DNA from: Amblyomma americanum
Lineage: Eukaryota; Arthropoda; Arachnida; Ixodida; Ixodidae
NCBI RefSeq assembly: GCF_052857255.1
Contig: NC_135502.1
Coordinates: 154,015,868-154,079,867, forward strand
Reading direction: 5' to 3'
DNA length: 64,000 nucleotides
Below the pieces are notes generated by a model that was given only the letters and a program-made list of their open reading frames with translations, searched no databases and was not told where the DNA came from. Made by a program: the position numbers and the translations under genes. Below, piece after piece: positions 53,500 through 64,000 of this stretch (the first letter of the stretch is position 1; each line of letters begins with the position of its first letter).

Positions 53500-56374
53500 A
53501 TGGCAGCATGGTCGTTTTCTGGCGACCTGGCTCTTCTAGCGACACCACCTAGTAGTCGCGGTGTGACGTCACCCAAGAACACCACTATAAAACAATCACC
53601 TCACCGGTTCGTCTTCTGCGGATACGATGGACGCGGACTGGCAATGACGCCTACGAGGACCTTGTTCTGCGTTCTGCAGGACATTTTCCAGATCGACGCA
53701 TCTACAGCAACGAGCGTCTACACGTGCGGGTATAGAAGCGATATCGTCGGCGTTTATCAACTTCGTCCGGATTACACTGTTGACCAGATGACAGCATTGT
53801 TATTTTCTTGGGACCTGGCCCTTCTAGCGACACCACCTGGTATTCGCGGTGTGACGTCACTTGAGACCACCAATATACAAGAAGCACGTCACCGGTTCGT
53901 ATTCTGTGGGCACGATGGACGCGGACTGGCAATGACGCTAACGAGGACCTTGTTCTGCGTTCTGCAGGGCATGTTCCTGATCGGCGCATTTACTGCAACG
54001 AGCGCCTACACATGCTGGAATAGAAGCGATATCGTCGGCGTTTATCAACTTCTTCCGGATTACAGTTGACCAGATGACAGCATGGTTATTTTCTGGCGAC
54101 CTGGCTCTTCTAGCGACACCACCTGGTAGTCGCGGTGTGACGTCACCTGAGACCACCAATATACACGAAGCACGTCACCGGTTCGTATTCTGTGGGCACG
54201 ATGGACGCGGACTGGCAATGACGCTATCGAGGGCCTTGTTCTGCGTTCTGCAGGGCATTTTCCTGATCGGCGCATCTACAGCAACGAGCGCCTACACATG
54301 CTTGGATAGAAGCGATATCGTCGGCGTTTATCAACTTCGTCCGGATTACACTGTTGACCAGATGACAGCATGGTTATTTTCTGGCGACCTGGCTCTTCTA
54401 GCGACACCACCTGGTAGTCGCGGTGTGACATCAGTTTAGAGCACCACTTTAAAAGAAGCACCTCACCGGTCCGTATTCTGTGGGCACGATGGACGGGGAC
54501 TGGCAATGACGCCTACGAGGACCTTGTTCTGCGTTCTGCAGGGCAATTTCCTGATCGGCGCTTCTGCAGCAACGAGCGCCTACACGTGCGGGGATAGAAG
54601 CGATATCGTCGGCGTTTATCAACTTCGTCCGGATTACACTGTTGACCAGATGACAGCATGGTTATTTTCTGGCGACCTGGCACTTCTAGCGACACCACCT
54701 GGTAGTCGCTATGTGACGTCACCCAAGAATACCACTATAAAAGAAGCACCTCACTGGTTCGTATTCTGTGGGCATGATGGACGCGGACTGGCAATGACGC
54801 CTACGAGGACCTTTTTCTGCGTTCTGCAGGGCATTTTCCTGATCGGCGCATCTATAGCAACGAGCGCCTACACGTGCGTGGATAGAAGAGATATCGTCGG
54901 CGTTTATCAACTTCGTCCGCATTACACTGTTGACCTGATGAAAGCATTGTTATTTTCTCGTGACCGGGCTCTTCTAGCGACAAGACCTGGTTGTCGCGGT
55001 GTGACGTCACCTGAGACCACCAATATACAAGAAGCACCTCACCGGTTCGTATTCCGTGGGCACGATGGACGCGGACTGGCAATGACGCTAACGAGGACCT
55101 TGTTCTGCGTTCTGCAGGGCATCTTCCAGATCGGCGCATCTACAGCAACGAGCGCCTACACATGCTTGGATAGAAGCGATATCGTCGGCGTTTATCAACT
55201 TCGTCCGGATTGCACTGTTGACCAGATGACAGCATGGTCATTTTCTGGCGACCTGGCTCTTCTGGAGACACCATCTAGTAGTCGCGGTGTGACGTCACCC
55301 AAGAACACCACATTAAAACAATCACCTCACCGGTTCGTCTTCTGCGGATACGATGGACGCGGACTGGCAATGACGCCTACGAGGACCTTGTTCTGCGTTC
55401 TGCAGGACATTTTCCAGATCGACGCATCGACACCAGCGAGCGTCTACACGTGCGGATATAGAAGCGATATCGTCGGCGTTTATCAACTTCGTCCGGATTA
55501 CACTGTTGACCAGATGACAGCATTGTTATATTCTCGGGACCTGGCTCTTCTAGCGACACTACCTGGTAGTCACGGTGTGACGTCACCTGAGACCACCAAT
55601 ATACAAGAAGCACCTCACCGGTTCGTATTCTGTGGGCACGATGGACGCGGACTGGCAATAAAGCTAACGATTACCTTGTTCTGGGTTCTGCAGGGCATTT
55701 TCCAGATAGGCGTATCTGCAGCAACGAGCGCCTACACGTGCGGGGATAGAAGCGATATAGTCGGTGTTATCAACTTCGTCTGGATTACACTGTTGACCAG
55801 ATGACAGCATGGTTACTTTCTGGCGACCTGGCTCTTCTAGAGACACCACCTGGTAGTCGCGGTGTGACGTCACCTGAGACCACCAATATATAAGAAGCAC
55901 CTCATCGGTTCGTAATCTTTGGGTACGATTGACGCGGACTGGCAATGACGCTAACGAGGACATTGTTCTGCGTTATGCAGGGCATTTTCCAGATCGGCGC
56001 ATCTACAGCAACGAGCGCCTACACGTGCGGGTATAGAAGCGATATCGTCGGCGTTTATCGACTTCGTCCGGATTACACTGTTGACCAGATGACAGCATTG
56101 TTATATTCTCGAGACCTGGCTCTTCTAGCGACAAGACCTGGTTGTCGCGGAGTGACGTCACCTGAGACCACCAATATACATGAAGCACCTCACCGGTTCG
56201 AATTCTGTGGGCACGATGGACGCGGACTGGCAATGACGATAACGAGGACCTTGTTCTGCGTTCTGCAGGGCATCTTCCAGATCGGCGCATCTACAGCAAC
56301 GAGCGCCTACACATGCTTGGATAGAAGCGATATCGTCGGCGTTTATCAACTTCGTCCAGATTAAATTTGACCAG
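53500..56374 (+). repeat. 2875-bp decamer HOR, unit 2
   Basis: Same ten monomers in the same order as 50625-53499. The few private differences noticed are CCTGGTATTCGC near 53835, GTGACATCAG near 54426 (which destroys the TGACGTCA palindrome) and GACGATAACG near 56237. Near-identity between units, against clear divergence of neighbouring monomers, indicates recent whole-unit amplification. Confidence 0.9.
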
Positions 56375-58895
56375 ATGGCAGCATGGTCGTTTTCTGGCGA
56401 CCTGGCTCTTCTAGCGACACCACCTAGTAGTCGCGGTGTGACGTCACCCAAGAACACCACTATAAAACAATCACCTCACCGGTTCGTCTTCTGCGGATAC
56501 GATGGACGCGGACTGGCAATGACGCCTACGAGGACCTTGTTCTGCGTTCTGCAGGACATTTTCCAGATCGACGCATCTACAGCAACGAGCGTCTACACGT
56601 GCGGGTATAGAAGCGATATCGTCGGCGTTTATCAACTTCGTCCGGATTACACTGTTGACCAGATGACAGCATTGTTATTTTCTTGGGACCTGGCCCTTCT
56701 AGCGACACCACCTGGTAGTCGCGGTGTGACGTCACTTGAGACCACCAATATACAAGAAGCACGTCACCGGTTCGTATTCTGTGGGCACGATGGACGCGGA
56801 CTGGCAATGACGCTAACGAGGACCTTGTTCTGCGTTCTGCAGGGCATGTTCCTGATCGGCGCATTTACTGCAACGAGCGCCTACACATGCTGGAATAGAA
56901 GCGATATCGTCGGCGTTTATCAACTTCTTCCGGATTACAGTTGACCAGATGACAGCATGGTTATTTTCTGGCGACCTGGCTCTTCTAGCGACACCACCTG
57001 GTAGTCGCGGTGTGACGTCACCTGAGACCACCAATATACACGAAGCACGTCACCGGTTCGTATTCTGTGGGCACGATGGACGCGGACTGGCAATGACGCT
57101 ATCGAGGGCCTTGTTCTGCGTTCTGCAGGGCATTTTCCTGATCGGCGCATCTACAGCAACGAGCGCCTACACATGCTTGGATAGAAGCGATATCGTCGGC
57201 GTTTATCAACTTCGTCCGGATTACACTGTTGACCAGATGACAGCATGGTTATTTTCTGGCGACCTGGCTCTTCTAGCGACACCACCTGGTAGTCGCGGTG
57301 TGACGTCAGTTTAGAGCACCACTTTAAAAGAAGCACCTCACCGGTCCGTATTCTGTGGGCACGATGGACGGGGACTGGCAATGACGCCTACGAGGACCTT
57401 GTTCTGCGTTCTGCAGGGCAATTTCCTGATCGGCGCTTCTGCAGCAACGAGCGCCTACACGTGCGGGGATAGAAGCGATATCGTCGGCGTTTATCAACTT
57501 CGTCCGGATTACACTGTTGACCAGATGACAGCATGGTTATTTTCTGGCGACCTGGCACTTCTAGCGACACCACCTGGTAGTCGCTATGTGACGTCACCCA
57601 AGAATACCACTATAAAAGAAGCACCTCACTGGTTCGTATTCTGTGGGCATGATGGACGCGGACTGGCAATGACGCCTACGAGGACCTTTTTCTGCGTTCT
57701 GCAGGGCATTTTCCTGATCGGCGCATCTATAGCAACGAGCGCCTACACGTGCGTGGATAGAAGAGATATCGTCGGCGTTTATCAACTTCGTCCGCATTAC
57801 ACTGTTGACCTGATGAAAGCATTGTTATTTTCTCGTGACCGGGCTCTTCTAGCGACAAGACCTGGTTGTCGCGGTGTGACGTCACCTGAGACCACCAATA
57901 TACAAGAAGCACCTCACCGGTTCGTATTCCGTGGGCACGATGGACGCGGACTGGCAATGACGCTAACGAGGACCTTGTTCTGCGTTCTGCAGGGCATCTT
58001 CCAGATCGGCGCATCTACAGCAGCGAGCGCCTACACATGCTTGGATAGAAGCGATATCGTCGGCGTTTATCAACTTCGTCCGGATTGCACTGTTGACCAG
58101 ATGACAGCATGGTCATTTTCTGGCGACCTGGCTCTTCTGGAGACACCATCTAGTAGTCGCGGTGTGACGTCACCCAAGAACACCACATTAAAACAATCAC
58201 CTCACCGGTTCGTCTTCTGCGGATACGATGGACGCGGACTGGCAATGACGCCTACGAGGACCTTGTTCTGCGTTCTGCAGGACATTTTCCAGATCGACGC
58301 ATCGACACCAGCGAGCGTCTACACGTGCGGATATAGAAGCGATATCGTCGGCGTTTATCAACTTCGTCCGGATTACACTGTTGACCAGATGACAGCATTG
58401 TTATATTCTCGGGACCTGGCTCTTCTAGCGACACTACCTGGTAGTCACGGAGTGACGTCACCTGAGACCACCAATATACAAGAAGCACCTCACCGGTTCG
58501 TATTCTGTGGGCACGATGGACGCGGACTGGCAATAAAGCTAACGATTACCTTGTTCTGGGTTCTGCAGGGCATTTTCCAGATAGGCGTATCTGCAGCAAC
58601 GAGCGCCTACACGTGCGGGGATAGAAGCGATATAGTCGGTGTTATCAACTTCGTCTGGATTACACTGTTGACCAGATGACAGCATGGTTATTTTCTGGCG
58701 ACCTGGCTCTTCTAGAGACACCACCTGGTAGTCGCGGTGTGACGTCACCTGAGACCACCAATATATAAGAAGCACCTCATCGGTTCGTAATCTTTGGGTA
58801 CGATTGACGCGGACTGGCAATGACGCTAACGAGGACATTGTTCTGCGTTATGCAGGGCATTTTCCAGATCGGCGCATCTACAGCAACGAGCGCCT
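56375..58895 (+). repeat. 2875-bp decamer HOR, unit 3 (3' part replaced)
   Basis: Follows unit 2 at 2875 bp until about 58895. Private differences include AGCAGCGAGC near 58020, CACGGAGTGACG near 58446 and GGTTATTTTC near 58685. At about 58899 it changes to ACTTGCGGGGATAG and GGCATTTATC, and leaves the decamer pattern. Confidence 0.85.
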
Positions 58896-61800
58896 ACACT
58901 TGCGGGGATAGAAGCGATATCGTCGGCATTTATCAACTTCGTCCGGATTACACTGTTGACCAGATGACAGCATTGTTATATTCTCGGGACCTGGCTCTTC
59001 TAGCGACACCACCTGGTAGTCGCGGTGTGACGTCACCTGAGACCACCAATATACAAGAAGCACCTCACCGGTTCGTATTCTGTGGGCACGATGGACGCGG
59101 ACTTGCAATAAAGCTAACGATTACCTTGTTCTGGGTTCTGCAGGGCATTTTCCAGATCGGCATATCTGCAGCAAGGAGCGCCTACACGTGCGGGGATAGA
59201 AGCGATATCGTCGGTGTTATCAACTTCGTCCGGATTACACTGTTGACCAGATGACAGCATGGATATTTTCTGGCGACCTGGCTCTTCTAGCGACACCACC
59301 TGGTAGTCGTGGTGTGACGTCACCCAAGAACACCACTATAACAAAAGCACCTCACCGGTTCGTCTTCTGTGGACACGATGGACGCGGACTGGCAATGACG
59401 CCTACGAGGACCTTGTTCTGCGTTCTGCAGGGCATTTTCCTGACCGGCGCATCTACAGCAACGAGCGCCTACACATGCTTGGATAGAAGCGATATCGTCG
59501 GCGTTTATCAACTTCGTCCGGATTAAATTTGACCAGATGGCAGCATGGTCGTTTTCTGGCGACCTGTCTCTTCTAGCGACACCACCTAGTAGTCGCGGTG
59601 TGACGTCACCCAAGAACACCACTATAAAACAATCACCTCACTGGTTCGTCTTCTGCGGATACGATGGACGCGGACTGGCAATGACGCCTACGAGGACCTT
59701 GTTCTGCGTTCTGCAGGACATTTTCCAGATCGACGCATCTACAGCAACGAGCATCTACACGTGCGGGTATAGAAGCGATATCGTCGGCGTTTATCAACTT
59801 CGTCCGGGTTACACTGTTGACCAGATGACAGCATTGTTATATTCTCGACACCTGGCTCTTCTAGCGACAAGACCTGGTTGTCGCGGTGTGACGACACCTG
59901 AGACCACCAATATACAAGAAGCACCTCACCGGTTCGTATTCTGTGGGCACGATGGACGCGGACTGGCAATGACGCTAACGAGGACCTTGTTCTGCGTTCT
60001 GCAGGGCATCTTCCAGATCGGCGCATCTACAGCAACGAGCGCCTACACATGCTTGGATAGAAGCGAAATCGTCGGCGTTTATCAACTTCGTCCGGATTAC
60101 GGTTGACCAGATGACAGCATTGTTATTTTCTTGGGACCTGGCCCTCCTAGCGACACCACCTGGTAGTCGCGGTGTGACGTCACTTGAGACCACCAATATA
60201 CAAGAAGCACGTCACCGGTTCGTATTCTGTGGGCACGATGGACGCGGACTGGCAATGACGCTAACGAGGACCTTGTTCTGCGTTCTGCAGGGCATTTTCC
60301 TGATCGGCGCATCTACTGCAACGAGCGCCTACACATGCTGGGATAGAAGCGATATCGTCGGCGTTTATCAACTTCGTCCGGAATTTAGTTGACCAGATGA
60401 CAGCATGGTTATTTTCTGGCGACCTGGCTCTTCTAGCGACACCACCTGGTAGTCGCGGTGTGACGTCAGTTTAGAGCACCACTTTAAAAGAAGCACCTCA
60501 CCGGTTCGTCTTCTGTGGACACGATGGACGCGGACTGGCAATGACGCCTACGAGGACCTTGTTCTGCGTTCTGCAGGGCATTTTCCTGACCGGCGCATCT
60601 ACAGCAACGAGCGCCTACACATGCTTGGATAGAAGCGATATCGTCGGCGTTTATCAACTTCGTCCGGATTAAATTTGACCAGATGGCAGCATGGTCGTTT
60701 TCTGGCGACCTGCCTCTTCTAGCGACACCACCTAGTAGTCGCGGTGTGACGTCACCCAAGAACACCACTATAAAACAATCACCTCACCGGTTCGTCTTCT
60801 GCGGATACGATGGACGCGGACTGGCAATGACGCCTACGAGGACCTTGTTCTGCGTTCTGCAGGACATTTTCCAGATCGACGCATCTACAGCAACGAGCGT
60901 CTACACGTGCGGGTATAGAAGCGATATCGTCGGCGTTTATCGACTTCGTCCGGATTACACTGTTGACCAGATGACAGCATTGTTATATTCTCGAGACCTG
61001 GCTCTTCTAGCGACAAGACCTGGTTGTCGCGGTGTGACGTCACCTGAGACCACCAATATACAAGAAGCACCTCACCGGTTCAAATTCTGTGGGCACGATG
61101 GACGCGGACTGGCAATGACGCTAACGAGGACCTTGTTCTGCGTTCTGCAGGGCATCTTCCAGATCGGCGCATCTACAGCAACGAGCGCCTACACATGCTT
61201 GGATAGAAGCGATATTGTCGGCGTTTATCAACTTCGTCCGGATTAAATTTGACCAGATGGCAGCATGATCGTTTTCTGGCGACCTGGCTCTTCTAGCGAC
61301 ACCACCTAGTAGTCGCGGTGTGACGTCACCCAAGAACACCACTATCAAACAATCACCTCACCGGTTCGTCTTCTGCGGATACGATGGACGCGGACTGGCA
61401 ATGACGCCTACGAGGACCTTGTTCTGCGTTCTGCAGGACATTTTCCAGATCGACGCATCTACAGCAACGAGCGTCTACACGTGCGGGTATAGAAGCGATA
61501 TCGTCGGCGTTTATCAACTTCGTCCGGATTACACTGTTGACCAGATGACAGCATTGTTATATTCTCGACACCTGGCTCTTCTAGCGACAAGACCTGGTTG
61601 TCGCGGTGTGACGTCACCTGAGACCACCAATATACAAGAAGCACCTCACCGGTTCGTATTCTGTGGGCACGATGGACGCGGACTGGCAATGACGCTAACG
61701 AGGACCTTGTTCTGCGTTCTGCAGGGCATCTTCCAGATCGGCGCATCTACAGCAACGAGCGCCTACACATGCTTGGATAGAAGCGATATCGTCGGCGTTT

Positions 61801-62116
61801 ATCAACTTCGTCCGGATTACAGTTGACCAGATGACAGCATTGTTATTTTCTTGGGACCTGGCCCTTCTAGCGACACCACCTGGTAGTCGCGGTGTGACGT
61901 CACTTGAGACCACCAATATACAAGAAGCACGTCACCGGTTCGTATTCTGTGGGCACGATGGACGCGGACTGGCAATGACGCTAACGAGGACCTTGTTCTG
62001 CGTTCTGCAGGGCATTTTCCTGATCGGCGCATTTACTGCAACGAGCGCCTACACATGCTGGGATAGAAGCAATATCTTCGGCGTTTATCAACTTCTTCCG
62101 GATTACAGTTGACCAG

Positions 62117-63559
62117 ATGACAGCATGGTTATTTTCTGGCGACCTGGCTCTTCTAGCGACACCACCTGGTAGTCGCAGTGTGACGTCACCTGAGACCACC
62201 AATATACACGAAGCACGTCACCGGTTCGTATTCTGTGGGCACGATGGACGCGGACTGGCAATGACGCTATCGAGGGCCTTGTTCTGCGTTCTGCAGGGCA
62301 TTTTCCTGATCGGCGCATCTACAGCAACGACCGCCTACACATGCTTGGATAGAAGCGATATCGTCGGCGTTTATCAACTTCGTCCGGATTACACTGTTGA
62401 CCATATGACAGCATGGTTATTTTCTGGCGACCTGGCTCTTCTAGCGACACCACCTGGTAGTCGCTATGTGACGTCACCCAAGAATACCACTATAAAAGAA
62501 GCACCTCACTGGTTCGTATTCTGTGGGCACGATGGACGCGGACTGGCAATGACGCCTACGAGGACCTTTTTCTGCGTTCTGCAGGGCATTTTCCTGATCG
62601 GCGCATCTATAGCAACGAGTGCCTACACGTGCGTGGATAGAAGAGATATCGTCGGCGTTTATCAACTTCGTCCGCATTACACTGTTGACCTGATGAAAGC
62701 ATTGTTATTTTCTCGTGACCGGGCTCTTCTAGCGACAAGACCTGGTTGTCGCGGTGTGACGTCACCTGAGACCACCAATATACAAGAAGCCCCTCACCGG
62801 TTCGTATTCCGTGGGCACGATGGACGCGGACTGGCAATGACGCTAACGAGGACCTTGTTCTGCGTTCTGCAGGGCATCTTCCAGATCGGCGCATCTACAG
62901 CAACGAGCGCCTACACATGCTTGGATAGAAGCGATATCGTCGGCGTTTATCAACTTCGTCCGGATTGCACTGTTGACCAGATGACAGCATGGTCATTTTC
63001 TGGCGACCTGGCTCTTCTGGAGACACCACCTAGTAGTCGCGGTGTGACGTCACCCAAGAACACCACATTAAAACAATCACCTCACCGGTTCGTCTTCTGC
63101 GGATACGATGGACGCGGACTGGCAATGACGCCTACGAGGACCTTGTTCTGCGTTCTGCAGGACATTTTCCAGATCGACGCATCGACACCAGCGAGCGTCT
63201 ACACGTGCGGATATAGAAGCGATATCGTCGGCGTTTATCAGCTTCGTCCGGATTACACTGTTGACCAGATGACAGCATTGTTATATTCTCGGGACCTGGC
63301 TCTTCTAGCGACACTACCTGGTAGTCACGGCGTGACGTCACCTGAGACCACCAATATACAAGAAGCACCTCACCGGTTCGTATTCTGTGGGCACGATGGA
63401 CGCGGACTGGCAATAAAGCTAACGATTACCTTGTTCTGGGTTCTGCAGGGCATTTTCCAGATCGGCGTATCTGCAGCAACGAGCGCCTACACGTGCGGGG
63501 ATAGAAGCGATATAGTCGGTGTTATCAACTTCGTCTGGATTACACTGATGACCAGATGA
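62117..63559 (+). other. Longest open frame across five monomers (not called a gene)
   Basis: An uninterrupted 480-codon plus-strand frame runs through five consecutive monomers (288, 288, 288, 288 and 288 bp, then into a 287-bp unit), because 288 bp is exactly 96 codons. Its product would be a near-perfect 96-residue repeat starting MTAWLFSGDLALLA. It is open only where 288-bp monomers are adjacent; 286- or 287-bp monomers and simple point changes end it elsewhere. Amino-acid-changing differences between monomers are frequent, and no start context, intron or terminator is visible. I regard it as a by-product of repeat length and composition. Confidence 0.2.
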
Positions 63560-64000
63560 CAGCATGGTTATTTTCTGGCGACCTGGCTCTTCTAGAGACA
63601 CCACCTGGTAGTCGCGGTGTGACGTCACCTGAGACCACCAATATATAAGAAGCACCTCATCGGTTCGTATTCTTTGGGTACGATTGACGTGGACTGGCAA
63701 TGACGCTAACGAGGACATTGTTCTGCGTAATGCAGGGCATTTTCCAGATCGGCGCATCTACAGCAACGAGCGCCTACACGTGCGGGGATAGAAGCGATAT
63801 CGTCGGCATTTATCAACTTCGTCCGGATTACACTGTTGACCAGATGACAGCATTGTTATATTCTCGGGACCTGGCGCTTCTAGCGACACCACCTGGTAGT
63901 CGCGGTGTGACGTCACCTGAGACACCAATATACAAGAAGCACCTCACCGGTTCGTATTCTGTGGGCACGATGGACGCGGACTGGCAATAACGCTAACGAG
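62400..64000 (+). repeat. Right-edge repeat of the 57520-59120 segment (4880-bp offset)
   Basis: Matches 57520-59120 at 4880 bp (17 monomers). Just upstream, 62117-62400 matches 56949-57232 at 5168 bp, so one 288-bp monomer present at 57237-57524 is absent here. Private changes include ACTGATGACCAG near 63545 and a one-base loss in GAGACACCAATATAC near 63921. Confidence 0.75.

Larger units (their letters stand above)
1..64000 (+). repeat. Tandem satellite array, 286-288 bp monomer, about 222 copies
   Basis: The whole window, apart from 46777-46938, is one head-to-tail satellite in a single orientation. Taking the ATG of the CAGATGACAGCAT motif as monomer start, starts fall every 288 bp (tail ATTACACTGTTGACC), 287 bp (GTGTTATCAAC instead of GCGTTTATCAAC) or 286 bp (tails ATTACAGTTGACC, ATTACGGTTGACC, GGAATTTAGTTGACC or GGATTAAATTTGACC). 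Landmarks in order within a monomer are GGCGACCTGGCTCTTCTAG, GTGACGTCAC, CACCGGTTCG, GGACTGGCAATGACGC, TTCTGCAGGGCA, CGCCTACACGTG or CACATG, AGCGATATCGTCGG and CTTCGTCCGGATTA. One monomer counted by hand (481-766) is about 52% G+C with 21 CpGs. Monomers within a higher-order unit differ at many positions, while corresponding monomers in different units are nearly identical. The array runs off both window ends. A heterochromatic or centromeric location is inference. Confidence 0.97.

Noticed and set aside
1..64000. Several hundred apparent ORFs of 60-480 codons on both strands, repeated with small changes
   Set aside because: They recur once per monomer in fixed frames on both strands, overlap one another, and start and stop at 286/287/288-bp length changes. 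They follow the satellite, not genes. No RNA signals or domains are visible, and amino-acid-changing variants are as free as others by eye.
1..64000. Enrichment of palindromic hexamers (GACGTC, ACCGGT, CTGCAG, CACGTG, GATATC, TCCGGA)
   Set aside because: Six or so per 288 bp is close to the four to five expected by chance. They would give a 287-bp ladder on digestion but need no functional explanation.
1..64000. CRISPR-like array
   Set aside because: There are repeats, but the whole 287-bp period is conserved. No short repeat alternates with unique spacers, and there are no cas genes.

Overview
The window is satellite DNA almost end to end. About 222 head-to-tail monomers of 286, 287 or 288 bp fill it, all in the same orientation. 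I find no protein-coding gene, rRNA, tRNA or CRISPR array. One hand-counted monomer (481-766) is about 52% G+C and holds 21 CpGs, at or above expectation, so the array does not show the CpG loss typical of heavily methylated vertebrate satellites. A eukaryotic heterochromatic or (peri)centromeric array is the natural reading. The only taxonomic clue is the foreign insertion at 46777-46938, whose sequence reminds me of dispersed repeats in ixodid ticks. That is recall, not a search, so 'arthropod, possibly tick' is a low-confidence guess.

The monomers are organised into higher-order repeats (HORs) of several unit sizes, found by matching diagnostic variants at fixed distances. Positions 1 to about 20590 are built from an 8334-bp unit of 29 monomers, with one full copy (7182-15515), two partial copies and a nested 1438-bp (5-monomer) tandem duplication. 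About 20590-29590 is a 5164-bp (18-monomer) unit present nearly twice. About 30476-34930 is a 2871-bp (10-monomer) unit present about 1.5 times. A 4.37-kb block at 32208-36573 recurs 12055 bp downstream at 44263-48801. A 4.32-kb block at 39356-43675 recurs 9650 bp downstream at 49006-53325. A 2875-bp (10-monomer) unit is tandem from 50625 to about 58895, with an earlier nine-monomer version at 40975. The right edge, 62400-64000, repeats 57520-59120 at 4880 bp.

The one non-satellite insertion is 162 bp long. It carries a perfect 61-bp inverted repeat around an 8-nt loop, a 32-nt one-sided tail with a tRNA A-box-like tract, and an 11-bp target-site duplication. The homologous block 12055 bp upstream is the empty site: the offset between the two blocks rises from 12055 to 12228 bp across the insertion, exactly 162 + 11.

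Many apparent ORFs exist because 288 bp is 96 codons and one plus-strand frame (and much of a minus-strand frame) happens to lack stops. They are properties of the repeat, not genes. There is no gene-free unique sequence to describe: every stretch outside 46777-46938 is satellite.
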